Assembly: GCF_963667135.1 (NCBI RefSeq)
Contig: NZ_OY762974.1
Span: forward strand, 1,364,001-1,428,000
Direction of reading: 5' to 3'
DNA from: an uncultured Macellibacteroides sp.
Lineage (GTDB): Bacteria; Bacteroidota; Bacteroidia; Bacteroidales; Tannerellaceae
DNA: 64,000 nt
Both the position numbers and the translations under genes were made by a program. Of this stretch, positions 55,901-64,000 are shown in pieces (the stretch's first letter is position 1; the number at the start of each line of letters is the position of its first letter). Under the pieces are notes generated by a model. That model ran no database searches. It saw only the letters and a program-made list of their open reading frames with translations, and had not been told where the DNA came from.

Positions 55901-57433
55901 TTACGAGTTTGCCGTATTTAAACTCTTCTCCCAGTATTTTGGGAGTAATTCGCAGATATTCTTTTTTGATTCTTTATATATCGGTAGTTTTCTCAAGACA
56001 TCTATCATCCATTCTCGAGGATCTACATTTACAGCCTTACAACTGCTGATAAGCGAGTAAATTATGGCAGCACGTATCGCTGCATCATCATTACCACAGA
56101 AGAGATAATTTTTCCTGCCGATGGCTAAAGGACGTATCGCATTTTCAATAAGATTATTATCGATATTAATCCTTCCGTCATTCACATAACGGGCCAGACG
56201 TGGCAGTAACGTATAAGAATATTGTATAGCCTTACCGACTCGGCTTGTACGAAGGACTTTCAGCCATGTATCACTCAGCCATTTTTCAAATTCGCAGATG
56301 ACGGGATAAGCTTCTTTTCTGCGTTTCTCTCTTCTCTCTTCAGGGGTAAGTTTCTGCTCGTCAGCCAGACTTTCAATCCGGTATAGTTTCTTGATATAGA
56401 CTATTGCCTGGGTGGCTTTTTCGTCATCCTCATCAAGAGCTTCTACAAACTTACGACGTGCATGCGCCCAACATCCGTAAAGCGTAATCCCTTCCTTCCC
56501 TTCAAAACTATCGTAAACGTTATATCCGTCTGTCTGAATATTGCCATGATAGCCCAGCAGTAACTTCTGAGCTGTGGATTTGCTCCTTGATCCGAAGTCA
56601 TAGCTGAAGCATACAGATCCATGCAGCGCGTCTCTCACACACCACATATAACCCTTTACGGCACGATGTTTCTCATTGTCTATTACGGGGATTGTACTTT
56701 CGTCAACCTGTATATAATCACTTGACAGTATTTCTGCCTTTAGTTTGTCGTACAACGGCTTTAGTCTTTCGCAAGTAGCGGCGAACCATCCGTTAATGGT
56801 AGAATCATTAAGTATGACGCCATTTTCTTTATACTTCTGTATCACCCTGTAGAAAGGCAGGTGATACATGAACTTATCCATGATGATATCGGTAAGAACA
56901 GATGCTCCGGCAATGCATTTATCTATTGCCACAGGCGGTATTTCTGCTATTTCAAAGGCTCTTCTTTCCGGATGTTGGATCTGGATGTTGGATTTGAGAA
57001 CGTATTTATGACGTATGATCCGTCTGATATATACCATTGCAGGAATCCTCTCAAGCGAGTCTGTAACTTCAGGTGCCAATTCCGTATATTCCTCTTCGTT
57101 TATTCCTTTGGGATAGATATGTTCCTCCTTAACAGGAAGCTTGGAAGTATCAAGGGGCTTGCGTGAAGGTTTCTCATTATGGCGGCTTACTTTTTTTTCA
57201 ATATTTTCTTGCTCCAGGGCCACCTCGGCCTCAAGTCTTGCTTTCTCATCAGCACTCATCTGTTCTGGGAAGAGGTTAAGCTGGAGATTATCCGGATTCA
57301 GAGGTAGATGTTTTTCGCTCATGCTGCCGAATATCTTTTTACGAAGCCATGCGAGCTGGTTCTCCAAACTGGCTACCAAACCCTTAAGTCGTTCATTCTC
57401 TTCTCGTAATATTTTTGCTTCCGATTCTGTCAT
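55901..57433 (-). CDS. tnpC: IS66 transposase TnpC
   Basis: 510 residues, the full length of the DDE transposase of IS66 elements. Order: a coiled-coil-rich start (REENERLKGLVASLENQLAWL), a linker domain with KPLDTSKLP-type basic part, the zinc-binding/IS66 middle, and the catalytic triad: first Asp in YIQVDESTIPV, second Asp in NIQTDGYNVYD and Glu in NNLIENAIRPLAIGRKNYLF. Ends with the usual IS66 C-terminal domain (ALIYSLISSCKAVNVDPREWM-like). 80 nt after tnpB. Intact. Confidence 0.96.
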   Translation of the reverse strand: MTESEAKILREENERLKGLVASLENQLAWLRKKIFGSMSEKHLPLNPDNLQLNLFPEQMSADEKARLEAEVALEQENIEKKVSRHNEKPSRKPLDTSKLPVKEEHIYPKGINEEEYTELAPEVTDSLERIPAMVYIRRIIRHKYVLKSNIQIQHPERRAFEIAEIPPVAIDKCIAGASVLTDIIMDKFMYHLPFYRVIQKYKENGVILNDSTINGWFAATCERLKPLYDKLKAEILSSDYIQVDESTIPVIDNEKHRAVKGYMWCVRDALHGSVCFSYDFGSRSKSTAQKLLLGYHGNIQTDGYNVYDSFEGKEGITLYGCWAHARRKFVEALDEDDEKATQAIVYIKKLYRIESLADEQKLTPEERREKRRKEAYPVICEFEKWLSDTWLKVLRTSRVGKAIQYSYTLLPRLARYVNDGRINIDNNLIENAIRPLAIGRKNYLFCGNDDAAIRAAIIYSLISSCKAVNVDPREWMIDVLRKLPIYKESKKNICELLPKYWEKSLNTANS

Positions 57434-57513
57434 TCCCCCGTTTTATTTACAGGGTAAATGTAGTGAATATCAATTGTTTATACAAATTATTAACTAATTA
57501 TTTGCTGTTATAA

Positions 57514-57876
57514 TTACAGATTTCTCAGATGTTCCAGTCGGGTTTGCCTACTATCGGGTTTCTCCATGATTCCTTCCACCAGAAGAACCAGGTCACGCCA
57601 TTGCATCGGGTATGACGCATTATTCACTGAAGAACAATCTGGTAATACGAAGGTACCTCGGTCCAGCATCTTGCAGTATATCACCATTCCTCCTGGTTCC
57701 CAATGAAGCAGTTTGATACGGTTACGGCTCTTATTAATAAAGATGAACACTTCCCCGTTATGAGGATTTGAACCCATCCTGTTCGTAACAAGGCCACTTA
57801 ATGTGTGGAAGCTTTTTCGCATATCCGTAGGCTCGCTATATAGTAGGTAGCGGTTACTGTCACCCAGACTAAACAT
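57514..57876 (-). CDS. tnpB: IS66 accessory protein TnpB
   Basis: About 120 residues from the ATG at 57876 (MFSLGDSNRYLLYSEPTDMRKS, the family start); an ATG four codons earlier at 57888 is also in frame. The IS66 Orf2 signature is clear: SGLVTNRMGSNPHNGEVFIF and KLLHWEPGGMVIYCKMLDRGTF. Needed with TnpC for transposition of IS66 elements that carry three genes; the exact function is not known. It overlaps the end of tnpA by a few bases. Confidence 0.94.
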   Translation of the reverse strand: MFSLGDSNRYLLYSEPTDMRKSFHTLSGLVTNRMGSNPHNGEVFIFINKSRNRIKLLHWEPGGMVIYCKMLDRGTFVLPDCSSVNNASYPMQWRDLVLLVEGIMEKPDSRQTRLEHLRNL

Positions 57877-58234
57877 GACCCACAGCACATAAGATTATAC
57901 TTCTGAGCTGAGAGCTGTCAAGCTCACCTTGTATTCTGATCATTACACCGCCTGCAGTCTGCAGTTCGATATTCAGATTGCAATTGGTTTCACTTTGAGA
58001 GGCTGATGCTTTCTTAGCCTTTCGTGTAAGGGGCGGACACGGTATAAAAGTACCTTTATCTCCAAGTTCAAGCAGTTCATTGGGTGAACACGCATCTTTA
58101 GCCTTCTCGTACCTGCCTTTTGCCTCATAAAATCGCCATTGGGCAATTCCAAGTTCTTCAAGACGGGATTTAAAACTTACTTTTTGCTCCGTACAATGAA
58201 GTACAATGGAGGCTACTTCTTCTTTTGTCATCAT
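57869..58234 (-). CDS. tnpA: IS66 accessory protein TnpA
   Basis: 121 residues. Small basic protein with an N-terminal HTH-like part (EEVASIVLHCTEQKVSFKSRL, GIAQWRFYEAKGRYEKAK), typical of the IS66 TnpA of Bacteroidetes, and a C-terminal line GGVMIRIQGELDSSQLRSI. First gene of the element; TATCTTTG at 58259-58252 on the minus strand is a -7 element just upstream. Role assumed to be DNA binding. Confidence 0.88.
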   Translation of the reverse strand: MMTKEEVASIVLHCTEQKVSFKSRLEELGIAQWRFYEAKGRYEKAKDACSPNELLELGDKGTFIPCPPLTRKAKKASASQSETNCNLNIELQTAGGVMIRIQGELDSSQLRSIILCAVGHV

Positions 58235-58305
58235 AATCTTATTGTTTTTGGCAAAGATAACAGCCTAACAATAATAAAAAAAGATGGATTTCACCGGAGG
58301 CTTAC

Positions 58306-58313
58306 AGACAAAC
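58306..58313 (+). repeat. Target site duplication, right copy (AGACAAAC)
   Basis: Exact match to 55793-55800; together they fix the element as 55801-58305. Confidence 0.95.
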
Positions 58314-58332
58314 CCACCACCCTCTTTTCGCC

Positions 58333-58456
58333 GTTGTGATTAGCTTGCAAAATTGTATCTTTGGCTTATTAGCAACAACACGTTTATCAGCAAATACTTC
58401 ACCACGATTGTTGTGATTAGCTTGCAAAATTGTATCTTTGGCTTATTAGCAACAAC
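58333..58456 (+). CRISPR. CRISPR array, part beyond the IS: repeats 81-82 and spacer 81
   Basis: Repeats at 58333-58379 and 58410-58456, both the consensus sequence, with one 30-nt spacer between (58380-58409). They belong to the same array as the main block, as the split spacer shows. Next to cas2, 107 nt from its stop codon. Confidence 0.97.
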
Positions 58457-58563
58457 AGGATGTTCACATCTCACTGTTGCATAGATGTTTAAGCAAAGAA
58501 TTAGAAACAAAAAAAATTGGCGTTTCTTTAATAAATCCTGCTCATTGAGTGGGATTTATTATT
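58457..58563. other. Spacer region between repeat 82 and cas2
   Basis: 107 nt that hold an A-rich stretch and the hairpin at 58530-58560. No promoter with both elements was seen. It may be a leader remnant or the untranslated end of cas2. Confidence 0.6.
58530..58560. terminator. Hairpin after cas2
   Basis: AATAAATCC (58530-58538) pairs with GGATTTATT (58552-58560), with an inner CTC/GAG stem. It lies just past the cas2 stop on the minus strand and before the array on the other; it could end the cas operon or transcripts from the array. Confidence 0.55.
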
Positions 58564-58899
<336 letters not shown>

Positions 58900-58917
58900 T
58901 CAATGTAAATAATCCGT

Positions 58918-59853
58918 TTAACCCCATTCGGGATAACTAATCTTTCTTACTTCTCCACTAAAACATTTATATAAAGAAGCCGTGGTCTGTGAAACAGCAA
59001 TCATTAAAGGACTGCGTTTTCCATTAATTACAACATCTAAGACAGGTATTGACAGCAACTTCATCTTTAATTCTGAAGTCAGATTCTCACCCCTTAATTC
59101 ATTCTCTGGTAATTCTACTATCAATTTATCGACAAACGGACGATAAGGTTCCATAATATCGTCTGCCAAACAATAAGCGTTATATTTATTATGATGGTGA
59201 ATTCCAAGTGTTGGCAAAAGTCCACTGCTCACTAATGACTTCGCAACTATGGCACGAAGTATGGCATATCCGTAATTGAGTAATGCATTTGGAGCTACAC
59301 CCTCTCGATGCCTTGTAAAATCAGAAATATGAGGAAACAGATTTGCCCAGTAATAAACTGCAGCTCGGGCCTCATAATTATCAGGATCACCGCTTTTTAC
59401 ATCATTTGCCCATATCCTCATATTATTAACTATGACTCTCCTCGTATCTTCCAAAAGAAAAGCTTGATTTTCAATTTTAGACTTGATTGTTTGTTGCCAT
59501 AATTGTTTTTTAAGAGGGATTGAGGCATCAATTTGTTCTCTGAATCGCTCGCTCTGGGTTGTATTACCACAAAGAGGCAGCATAAGTCCAACAGGTAGAT
59601 GTGAAGAGTCACAGGTAATTATAGCGCAATTATTTTCAAGGAGCATTTCCAACAGCCCATGGGTAATTGTAATTTGTTTATGGTCCAATATAATTACGCC
59701 AATATCTTCTATAGGAATGGTACGTTCCGACTCCTTTTTAAAGGAATCGGACACCGTGTCATTCTTTTCTATTTCAGGTAATCGTAACACTAACTGTGTA
59801 TTTCGAAGACTCAAATAGACTGGATTTCCAAAGTACAATGTTTTTTTAATCAT
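58918..59853 (-). CDS. cas1: CRISPR integrase Cas1
   Basis: 311 residues, type II form. Metal ligands by motif: E161 in YEARAAVYYW, a His in LGIHHHNKYNAY (H219-221), and E235 in DDIMEPYRP. The N-terminal beta domain begins KKTLYFGNPVYLSLRNTQL. Together with Cas2 it integrates spacers at the leader end of the array. The start codon overlaps the cas9 stop (ATGA-type, 4 nt), so it is translationally coupled to cas9. No csn2 or cas4 is present, which places the locus in subtype II-C. Confidence 0.97.
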   Translation of the reverse strand: MIKKTLYFGNPVYLSLRNTQLVLRLPEIEKNDTVSDSFKKESERTIPIEDIGVIILDHKQITITHGLLEMLLENNCAIITCDSSHLPVGLMLPLCGNTTQSERFREQIDASIPLKKQLWQQTIKSKIENQAFLLEDTRRVIVNNMRIWANDVKSGDPDNYEARAAVYYWANLFPHISDFTRHREGVAPNALLNYGYAILRAIVAKSLVSSGLLPTLGIHHHNKYNAYCLADDIMEPYRPFVDKLIVELPENELRGENLTSELKMKLLSIPVLDVVINGKRSPLMIAVSQTTASLYKCFSGEVRKISYPEWG

Positions 59854-62800
59854 AGCTTAACAATTTGACCTAATCTGTTTGTCTTAATTTTTATACAGAT
59901 TTCTTTTATCATTTCTCCACTCCATGTTCGCTGAGCTTTATTATTCGATCCAAGTTCAGTAGTCTGTAGTATTGGAGATGCAACGAAGTGAGGAATACAG
60001 TGACATTCATTATCTGTGCAAGAAACAAACTTATAAATTCGATCTTGAATAATATTATCAATCTCTATAACACGCCCTTCTTCATCAAATGAAGGAACAT
60101 AAACCAAATCTCCTGGTGAAAGCCAAAAAAGTAATTTTTCTTCCTTACTATTCTTTTCCGGAACAGGAATTAAACCTTGTTTTTGTCTTTCTGCCACTTC
60201 GTTTAAAGGCACAGTAAAGTAGCTTCTTGAACCTTCATCCGAAACATAAACAGCAAAGAAAAGATTGGTTCCTTTTGCTGCCTCCACGTACTTAGTTTTT
60301 TTATTACCCGTTTGACCAACAGTAAATTTATTGCCCATTATCTCGTAGGTCCTTACTTTTTTGATTGGCTTATGAAACTTGCCATCATTTAATGCAGTCA
60401 TATTTACATTTAATGTATCTAAGCCATCTGTTGAAAATGCAAGTTCTGGATGCTCAATAATTTTATCCCCTTTAATCTCATTATAGGAGGCTAGGTGTTT
60501 GAGTAATATCTTTTGAATACCAGTATCTGTTATAGATTCTATTCTTGAAGAAGTAAACGAATCATCGAGTGTTACGCGAGATGCAGCACAATCATTGTCA
60601 AAGTAATAGATATCAACTTTTGTAACATCTGCTCCGTTGTGTTTATTTTCTCTATCTTTGAAAAACTTGACAATATATTTGCTTCCCTTTTCACCATATT
60701 TTGAGTAAAGAAAACCTATTTCTTTCCTTAATGACTTATCAACAATATTTCTCCAATCTTCAATAGCTTGGCTAAGTCGCACCGTTTTAGTTTTACGTAA
60801 AGATACAGCTGCCGAAACAGTATCCTTATGCATTGGTTTTCTGATGGCCCAACTCTCTCCTTTTGATTGTTTTACAATTTCTTTTTTCCCATTAACAAAA
60901 CACTCATATCTATTAGTCGCTTTATTCACTACACGTAGATTTTGTTTAAAACTAACTATAATAGACTGAAGAACTTCATGAGCATCTTGAGTAAATGTAG
61001 GCCAAGGCTTATAAAACTCTTTCGCAACCTCAATCTTTTTTGTAACAGTTACACCATCCTTTAGCTCCTGTTTTTCCAAAATCTCTATACGTCTCAGTTT
61101 TCTTCTTAAATCATAACGTTTGTCTTTCGATTTGGAGTGAGCTGATTCGTTGTTCAGGTAATTAACATGACTCCGCGTCGCACAAGCAATTACAATTGCA
61201 TCCATGGCATGATGCCTATGGTCAATTCTCTTTTTGTTAAATCCTTTCTGTAATTCTAAAGGCATTTCAATTTGGAAAACTCTTTTACCCTGTTTATTCT
61301 CCCATTGTCCAAATTTATCGCTATTTGTTAGCCGATTGAGTCTTTCAAAACGTGGGTATATAATTGTATTCCAGATATCATTTAACCCCCAATCTCTTTT
61401 CAGTTTGTCAGTAATTGATCCGGTACATACAATTACATTTTTAGAAATGGCCTCCTCTTCGTCTTTTTCTCTTACCACACTGGACAATAGCTTCTTAATT
61501 TCACGACTTATATATCTGCTATCATTTAATTGCCTCTCAATAAAAGAATCCGGAATTGTATCCATTAATAATTTCTTCTTTTTAGCAACAGAACCTGCAT
61601 AATGAGATTGAATAAACTCAGTATAGGAGTCTGCTGTAAAAAGTTTCACTTTCTTTCCCAAACCAATTTCAATTATTTTTCCTTCATTTTGCTTAATATA
61701 TTCGTATGCCAGCAGATTATCCTTGTCTTTGTTTACTGCAGACTCGCAAATTACTTTATTAGAAAAAGAGTCATCAAAATAACGTGATTGGGGAATAACG
61801 TGTTCTATTTCATAATCGGAAGTAAAAAGACGTGCCAATGGTATCATCTGCCCCGTATAAGGTGACCGATATTTTTGTTCCAACCAACATTTATATTTTA
61901 TAAGATCTGATGCTGAAGGCTGTGCCATCTTAGATATCTTGCTAATTGCATCATAATCTGGATCTTCCTTTGTTAGCATATTTAAAACACCTTCTTCGTA
62001 AATCCTAAGAATTTCCTGCTGAGACGGTGAATAGGGCCTCACTCCTTCAATGTCTTTCTGATTGGCCAATTCTGCTAAAAGGGCTTTTATACGCAAATTG
62101 GTATTCTCATTTTCCACATTTTGAATAGTCATCCTTAAACGCTTATCAGCCGGATTTTTCATTTCCCGCCCCAGCTCTATATGTATTTCATTAAAGTATC
62201 CATAGGTTTTCCACAAGTCTTTTACCACCTTTAATGTCTCCACAACAACAACCTCTACTATCGGATTTCGGAGTCCGTGTTGTTTGAACACATGTTTTAA
62301 GTAATAATCAATATCCTCGGGAGTTTCCCATTTCATAACATCACCAGATTCAGAATGGCGATCGTACACAATATAGCTGGCAAGCCATAGAGGCAAGCCC
62401 TGAAAATCTTTTATTTCATTTAACTTTAGAGCTTTATCCCTGGTTCTTATTTTAATAGTTTCATCACATTCGCCATCAATCATCTTTTGGATTCGATCCT
62501 TTGTTAAATCGGCTATCTCATTTTCAGACCAGCGACTTCCCATACGCATAAGTTGCAGTAATTTCTTAATTGCTTTGGCAGAATAAGAACCGTATTCTTT
62601 CTTGAAAGGAGGAAAATTTTTGAACTGTTCAACAAAAGCTACCTTTTGCTCTTCGTTTAGCTCTTTTTTAATAGCAAAAGAAGTTAGTGCTTTCTCTATA
62701 TCATACTTATCTTCAACCGAGTAGAGAATATGCCACAACGATTCTTCTGTGTCTTTATCAAAGAACTCAGCAGGAATATTCCCTGCTTTATTTAGTCTGG

Positions 62801-64000
62801 TTTTCAACACTGAACGAGTTTCATTACAAGGATAAGCTTTGTCTTCAACATAATTCCAGCGATATTTATCTATATTCTTTTTTAAACCTAATACAGGATA
62901 TTTTAGAAATCCCTTTTGATCAATTTCCTTGTGTTCGTTTAACCAATCAAAAAGCAAAACATATTCTTCTTGAGTGGGGAAAAATTCAGGAGTTACATCC
63001 TGGTCAAACTTCATCGTATCACCCACCATTTTTTCACGTTCTATAATTCGCAAATTTTTAATAAACTGCCAAAGTCTGAATTCCTGAAATAAAGGATGCG
63101 ATTTAGCAATGCATTTTATGGGAGAATAAGCTAATTCTTTTGTTACTGGATCCACAAAACAACGCCTTTCGAATGAACAATTTTCAATCAGCGATTTTTT
63201 GCTTTTTAGCGGTCTTTGATAAAAAATCACATCCTCTGTTATAAATCTTGTAAAATCATAGTTAGCCACAGAAAGCCTGCGAGATTCATTACTGCGATAT
63301 AATTCTTCAACACATTTACTGTAAATCATTTTATCATTCAGCTCCGGATGGAACTCTTTTTGTTTATTCAAAATAGCTATAAGTTCGCATTTATAAAATT
63401 TGCGTTCTATAGTACGAATCAATCCTCCCTTAATTTTTTGATCAGGAGTTTCCAAAAGTGTATCATATATATAAGAACCAACAGTTTTACCACTTTTACC
63501 CAAATCAGATTCCGTTTTCTTTTTGAGTAAAGTCCAGTCATTTTCGGCAGGAGCCCTAAATTTTCTTTTTTCTTTTCCTTCTTTATCTTTTAGCGCATTT
63601 CCATTTTCATCAATATCTGTGGTAACGATAAATTCTTTTATTTTACCTACCCAATCTAAAGGTATTTTACTTGTACGCCTATAAATCCACCCATTTTCCA
63701 GAAAAACATTATACCAGATTTCTCCATTTTTTCCGGAAGATGAATTATCAGCTTCGACCCGAATAACCTTTAAAGCAAAATATTCCTCTTTTTTCCCTTC
63801 CTTTATAGTTTCATCTTCTTCGCCTCTTAGTTGGTAGTAACCTCTTTTATTGTTGAATTGGAGTATAATCCAGCCTAACTCTTCTTTAGTTATAGCTTTA
63901 TCCAATGCTTTCTTTCTTAAATAGTAAATCGTCCAATCGTAAGGTACTTTTTTGTTGTTTTGAACCAATTCAGGCTGATGCATTTGGAAATCTTTCAGCA
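59850..64000 (-). CDS. cas9: Cas9, subtype II-C, N-terminus beyond the right edge
   Basis: RNA-guided double-strand DNA endonuclease. The frame is open from the right edge to its stop, at least 1,382 residues, so the whole protein is probably near 1,450-1,550, larger than the II-C norm of about 1,000-1,100 and like the Bacteroides-type enzymes. Counting residues from the first visible ATG (63983): RuvC-II Glu E603 in IHIELGREMK, HNH His H728 in YEIEHVIPQSRYFDDS, with N in FSNKVICES and the following NKDKDN, and RuvC-III H924/H925-D928 in DHRHHAMDA. The RuvC-I Asp and bridge helix start are outside the window. The C-terminal PAM-interacting part runs to residue 1377. All visible catalytic residues are present. 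Confidence 0.97.
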   Translation of the reverse strand, partial: LKDFQMHQPELVQNNKKVPYDWTIYYLRKKALDKAITKEELGWIILQFNNKRGYYQLRGEEDETIKEGKKEEYFALKVIRVEADNSSSGKNGEIWYNVFLENGWIYRRTSKIPLDWVGKIKEFIVTTDIDENGNALKDKEGKEKRKFRAPAENDWTLLKKKTESDLGKSGKTVGSYIYDTLLETPDQKIKGGLIRTIERKFYKCELIAILNKQKEFHPELNDKMIYSKCVEELYRSNESRRLSVANYDFTRFITEDVIFYQRPLKSKKSLIENCSFERRCFVDPVTKELAYSPIKCIAKSHPLFQEFRLWQFIKNLRIIEREKMVGDTMKFDQDVTPEFFPTQEEYVLLFDWLNEHKEIDQKGFLKYPVLGLKKNIDKYRWNYVEDKAYPCNETRSVLKTRLNKAGNIPAEFFDKDTEESLWHILYSVEDKYDIEKALTSFAIKKELNEEQKVAFVEQFKNFPPFKKEYGSYSAKAIKKLLQLMRMGSRWSENEIADLTKDRIQKMIDGECDETIKIRTRDKALKLNEIKDFQGLPLWLASYIVYDRHSESGDVMKWETPEDIDYYLKHVFKQHGLRNPIVEVVVVETLKVVKDLWKTYGYFNEIHIELGREMKNPADKRLRMTIQNVENENTNLRIKALLAELANQKDIEGVRPYSPSQQEILRIYEEGVLNMLTKEDPDYDAISKISKMAQPSASDLIKYKCWLEQKYRSPYTGQMIPLARLFTSDYEIEHVIPQSRYFDDSFSNKVICESAVNKDKDNLLAYEYIKQNEGKIIEIGLGKKVKLFTADSYTEFIQSHYAGSVAKKKKLLMDTIPDSFIERQLNDSRYISREIKKLLSSVVREKDEEEAISKNVIVCTGSITDKLKRDWGLNDIWNTIIYPRFERLNRLTNSDKFGQWENKQGKRVFQIEMPLELQKGFNKKRIDHRHHAMDAIVIACATRSHVNYLNNESAHSKSKDKRYDLRRKLRRIEILEKQELKDGVTVTKKIEVAKEFYKPWPTFTQDAHEVLQSIIVSFKQNLRVVNKATNRYECFVNGKKEIVKQSKGESWAIRKPMHKDTVSAAVSLRKTKTVRLSQAIEDWRNIVDKSLRKEIGFLYSKYGEKGSKYIVKFFKDRENKHNGADVTKVDIYYFDNDCAASRVTLDDSFTSSRIESITDTGIQKILLKHLASYNEIKGDKIIEHPELAFSTDGLDTLNVNMTALNDGKFHKPIKKVRTYEIMGNKFTVGQTGNKKTKYVEAAKGTNLFFAVYVSDEGSRSYFTVPLNEVAERQKQGLIPVPEKNSKEEKLLFWLSPGDLVYVPSFDEEGRVIEIDNIIQDRIYKFVSCTDNECHCIPHFVASPILQTTELGSNNKAQRTWSGEMIKEICIKIKTNRLGQIVKL

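Larger units (their letters stand above)
55801..58305 (-). mobile_element. IS66-family insertion sequence, complete, 2,505 bp
   Basis: Terminal inverted repeats begin GTAAGCCTC at both ends (55801 inward on the plus strand; 58305 inward on the minus strand), about 18 of the first 22 bases alike, the GTAA start being typical of IS66. It has the three usual genes tnpA, tnpB and tnpC in order on the minus strand, all intact, and an 8-bp target duplication. Its transcripts run towards the main array and antisense to the likely crRNA strand. It appears fit to move. Confidence 0.97.
55790..58332 (+). other. Spacer 80, split by the IS66 insertion
   Basis: The left part is 11 nt (55790-55800) and the right part 19 nt (58314-58332). 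Taking out the element and one 8-bp target copy joins these into a spacer of exactly 30 nt, the standard size here. The element therefore entered a complete array after spacer 80 had been acquired. Confidence 0.95.

Noticed and set aside
55801-58305. Transposase genes as part of the CRISPR-Cas system (CRISPR-associated transposon)
   Set aside because: They are the standard tnpA, tnpB and tnpC of an autonomous IS66 element with its own ends and target duplication; there are no Tn7-like genes and Cas9 keeps its visible nuclease residues.

Overview
The window looks like a chromosomal segment of a gut- or sediment-type Bacteroidales bacterium (Parabacteroides-like; genus not certain). The signs are three SusC/SusD outer-membrane pairs, two of them preceded by an ECF sigma factor and a FecR anti-sigma gene; promoters of the Bacteroidetes type (TTG-N19/20-TAnnTTTG); the gene order DUF4271-hemD-rnpA-yidD-tatD; and a type II-C CRISPR locus with 47-bp repeats.

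Layout. 1-5.0 kb: a SulP transporter cut by the left edge, rubrerythrin, L-aspartate oxidase (nadB) and a lipoprotein S41 protease. 5.0-9.8 kb: a susC/susD pair on the minus strand. 10-15.6 kb: lpdA, then a tight housekeeping run (DUF4271 membrane protein, hemD, rnpA, yidD, TatD hydrolase, tyrS) and tRNA-Gln. 15.7-29 kb: carbohydrate and cell-surface genes (GH31, a six-hairpin glycosidase-like protein, a double DUF1080 lipoprotein, a DUF2723 membrane protein, a polysaccharide deacetylase, queG, an S37 peptidase and a GH20 hexosaminidase). 29-45 kb: two complete ECF sigma / FecR / SusC / SusD loci arranged tail to tail and meeting at about 36.3 kb; the second carries a GH105/GH88-type hydrolase. 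45-48.6 kb: a membrane-anchored hypothetical protein, a relic of a SusC N-terminal (STN) domain, an erythromycin-esterase-like protein and a YciI-like protein. 48.6-49.68 kb: about 1.1 kb without genes, full of perfect inverted repeats and one tandem repeat.

49.68-64 kb: a type II-C CRISPR-Cas locus. The array has 82 repeats of 47 bp and 81 spacers of 29-30 nt. An IS66-family element (55801-58305, three transposase genes, 8-bp target duplication) sits inside spacer 80; removing the element and one copy of the duplication restores a spacer of exactly 30 nt. Cas2, cas1 and a very large cas9 (at least 1,382 residues visible, N-terminus beyond the right edge) lie to the right on the minus strand. 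Each repeat carries a sequence matching the Bacteroidetes promoter (TTG, 19 nt, TATCTTTG), the same spacing as the tRNA-Gln and GH31 promoters in this window. This suggests each crRNA is made from its own repeat on the plus strand, so the insertion need not silence the rest of the array. One spacer is present twice, 45 units apart, in different neighbourhoods. No tracrRNA was convincingly found in the window.
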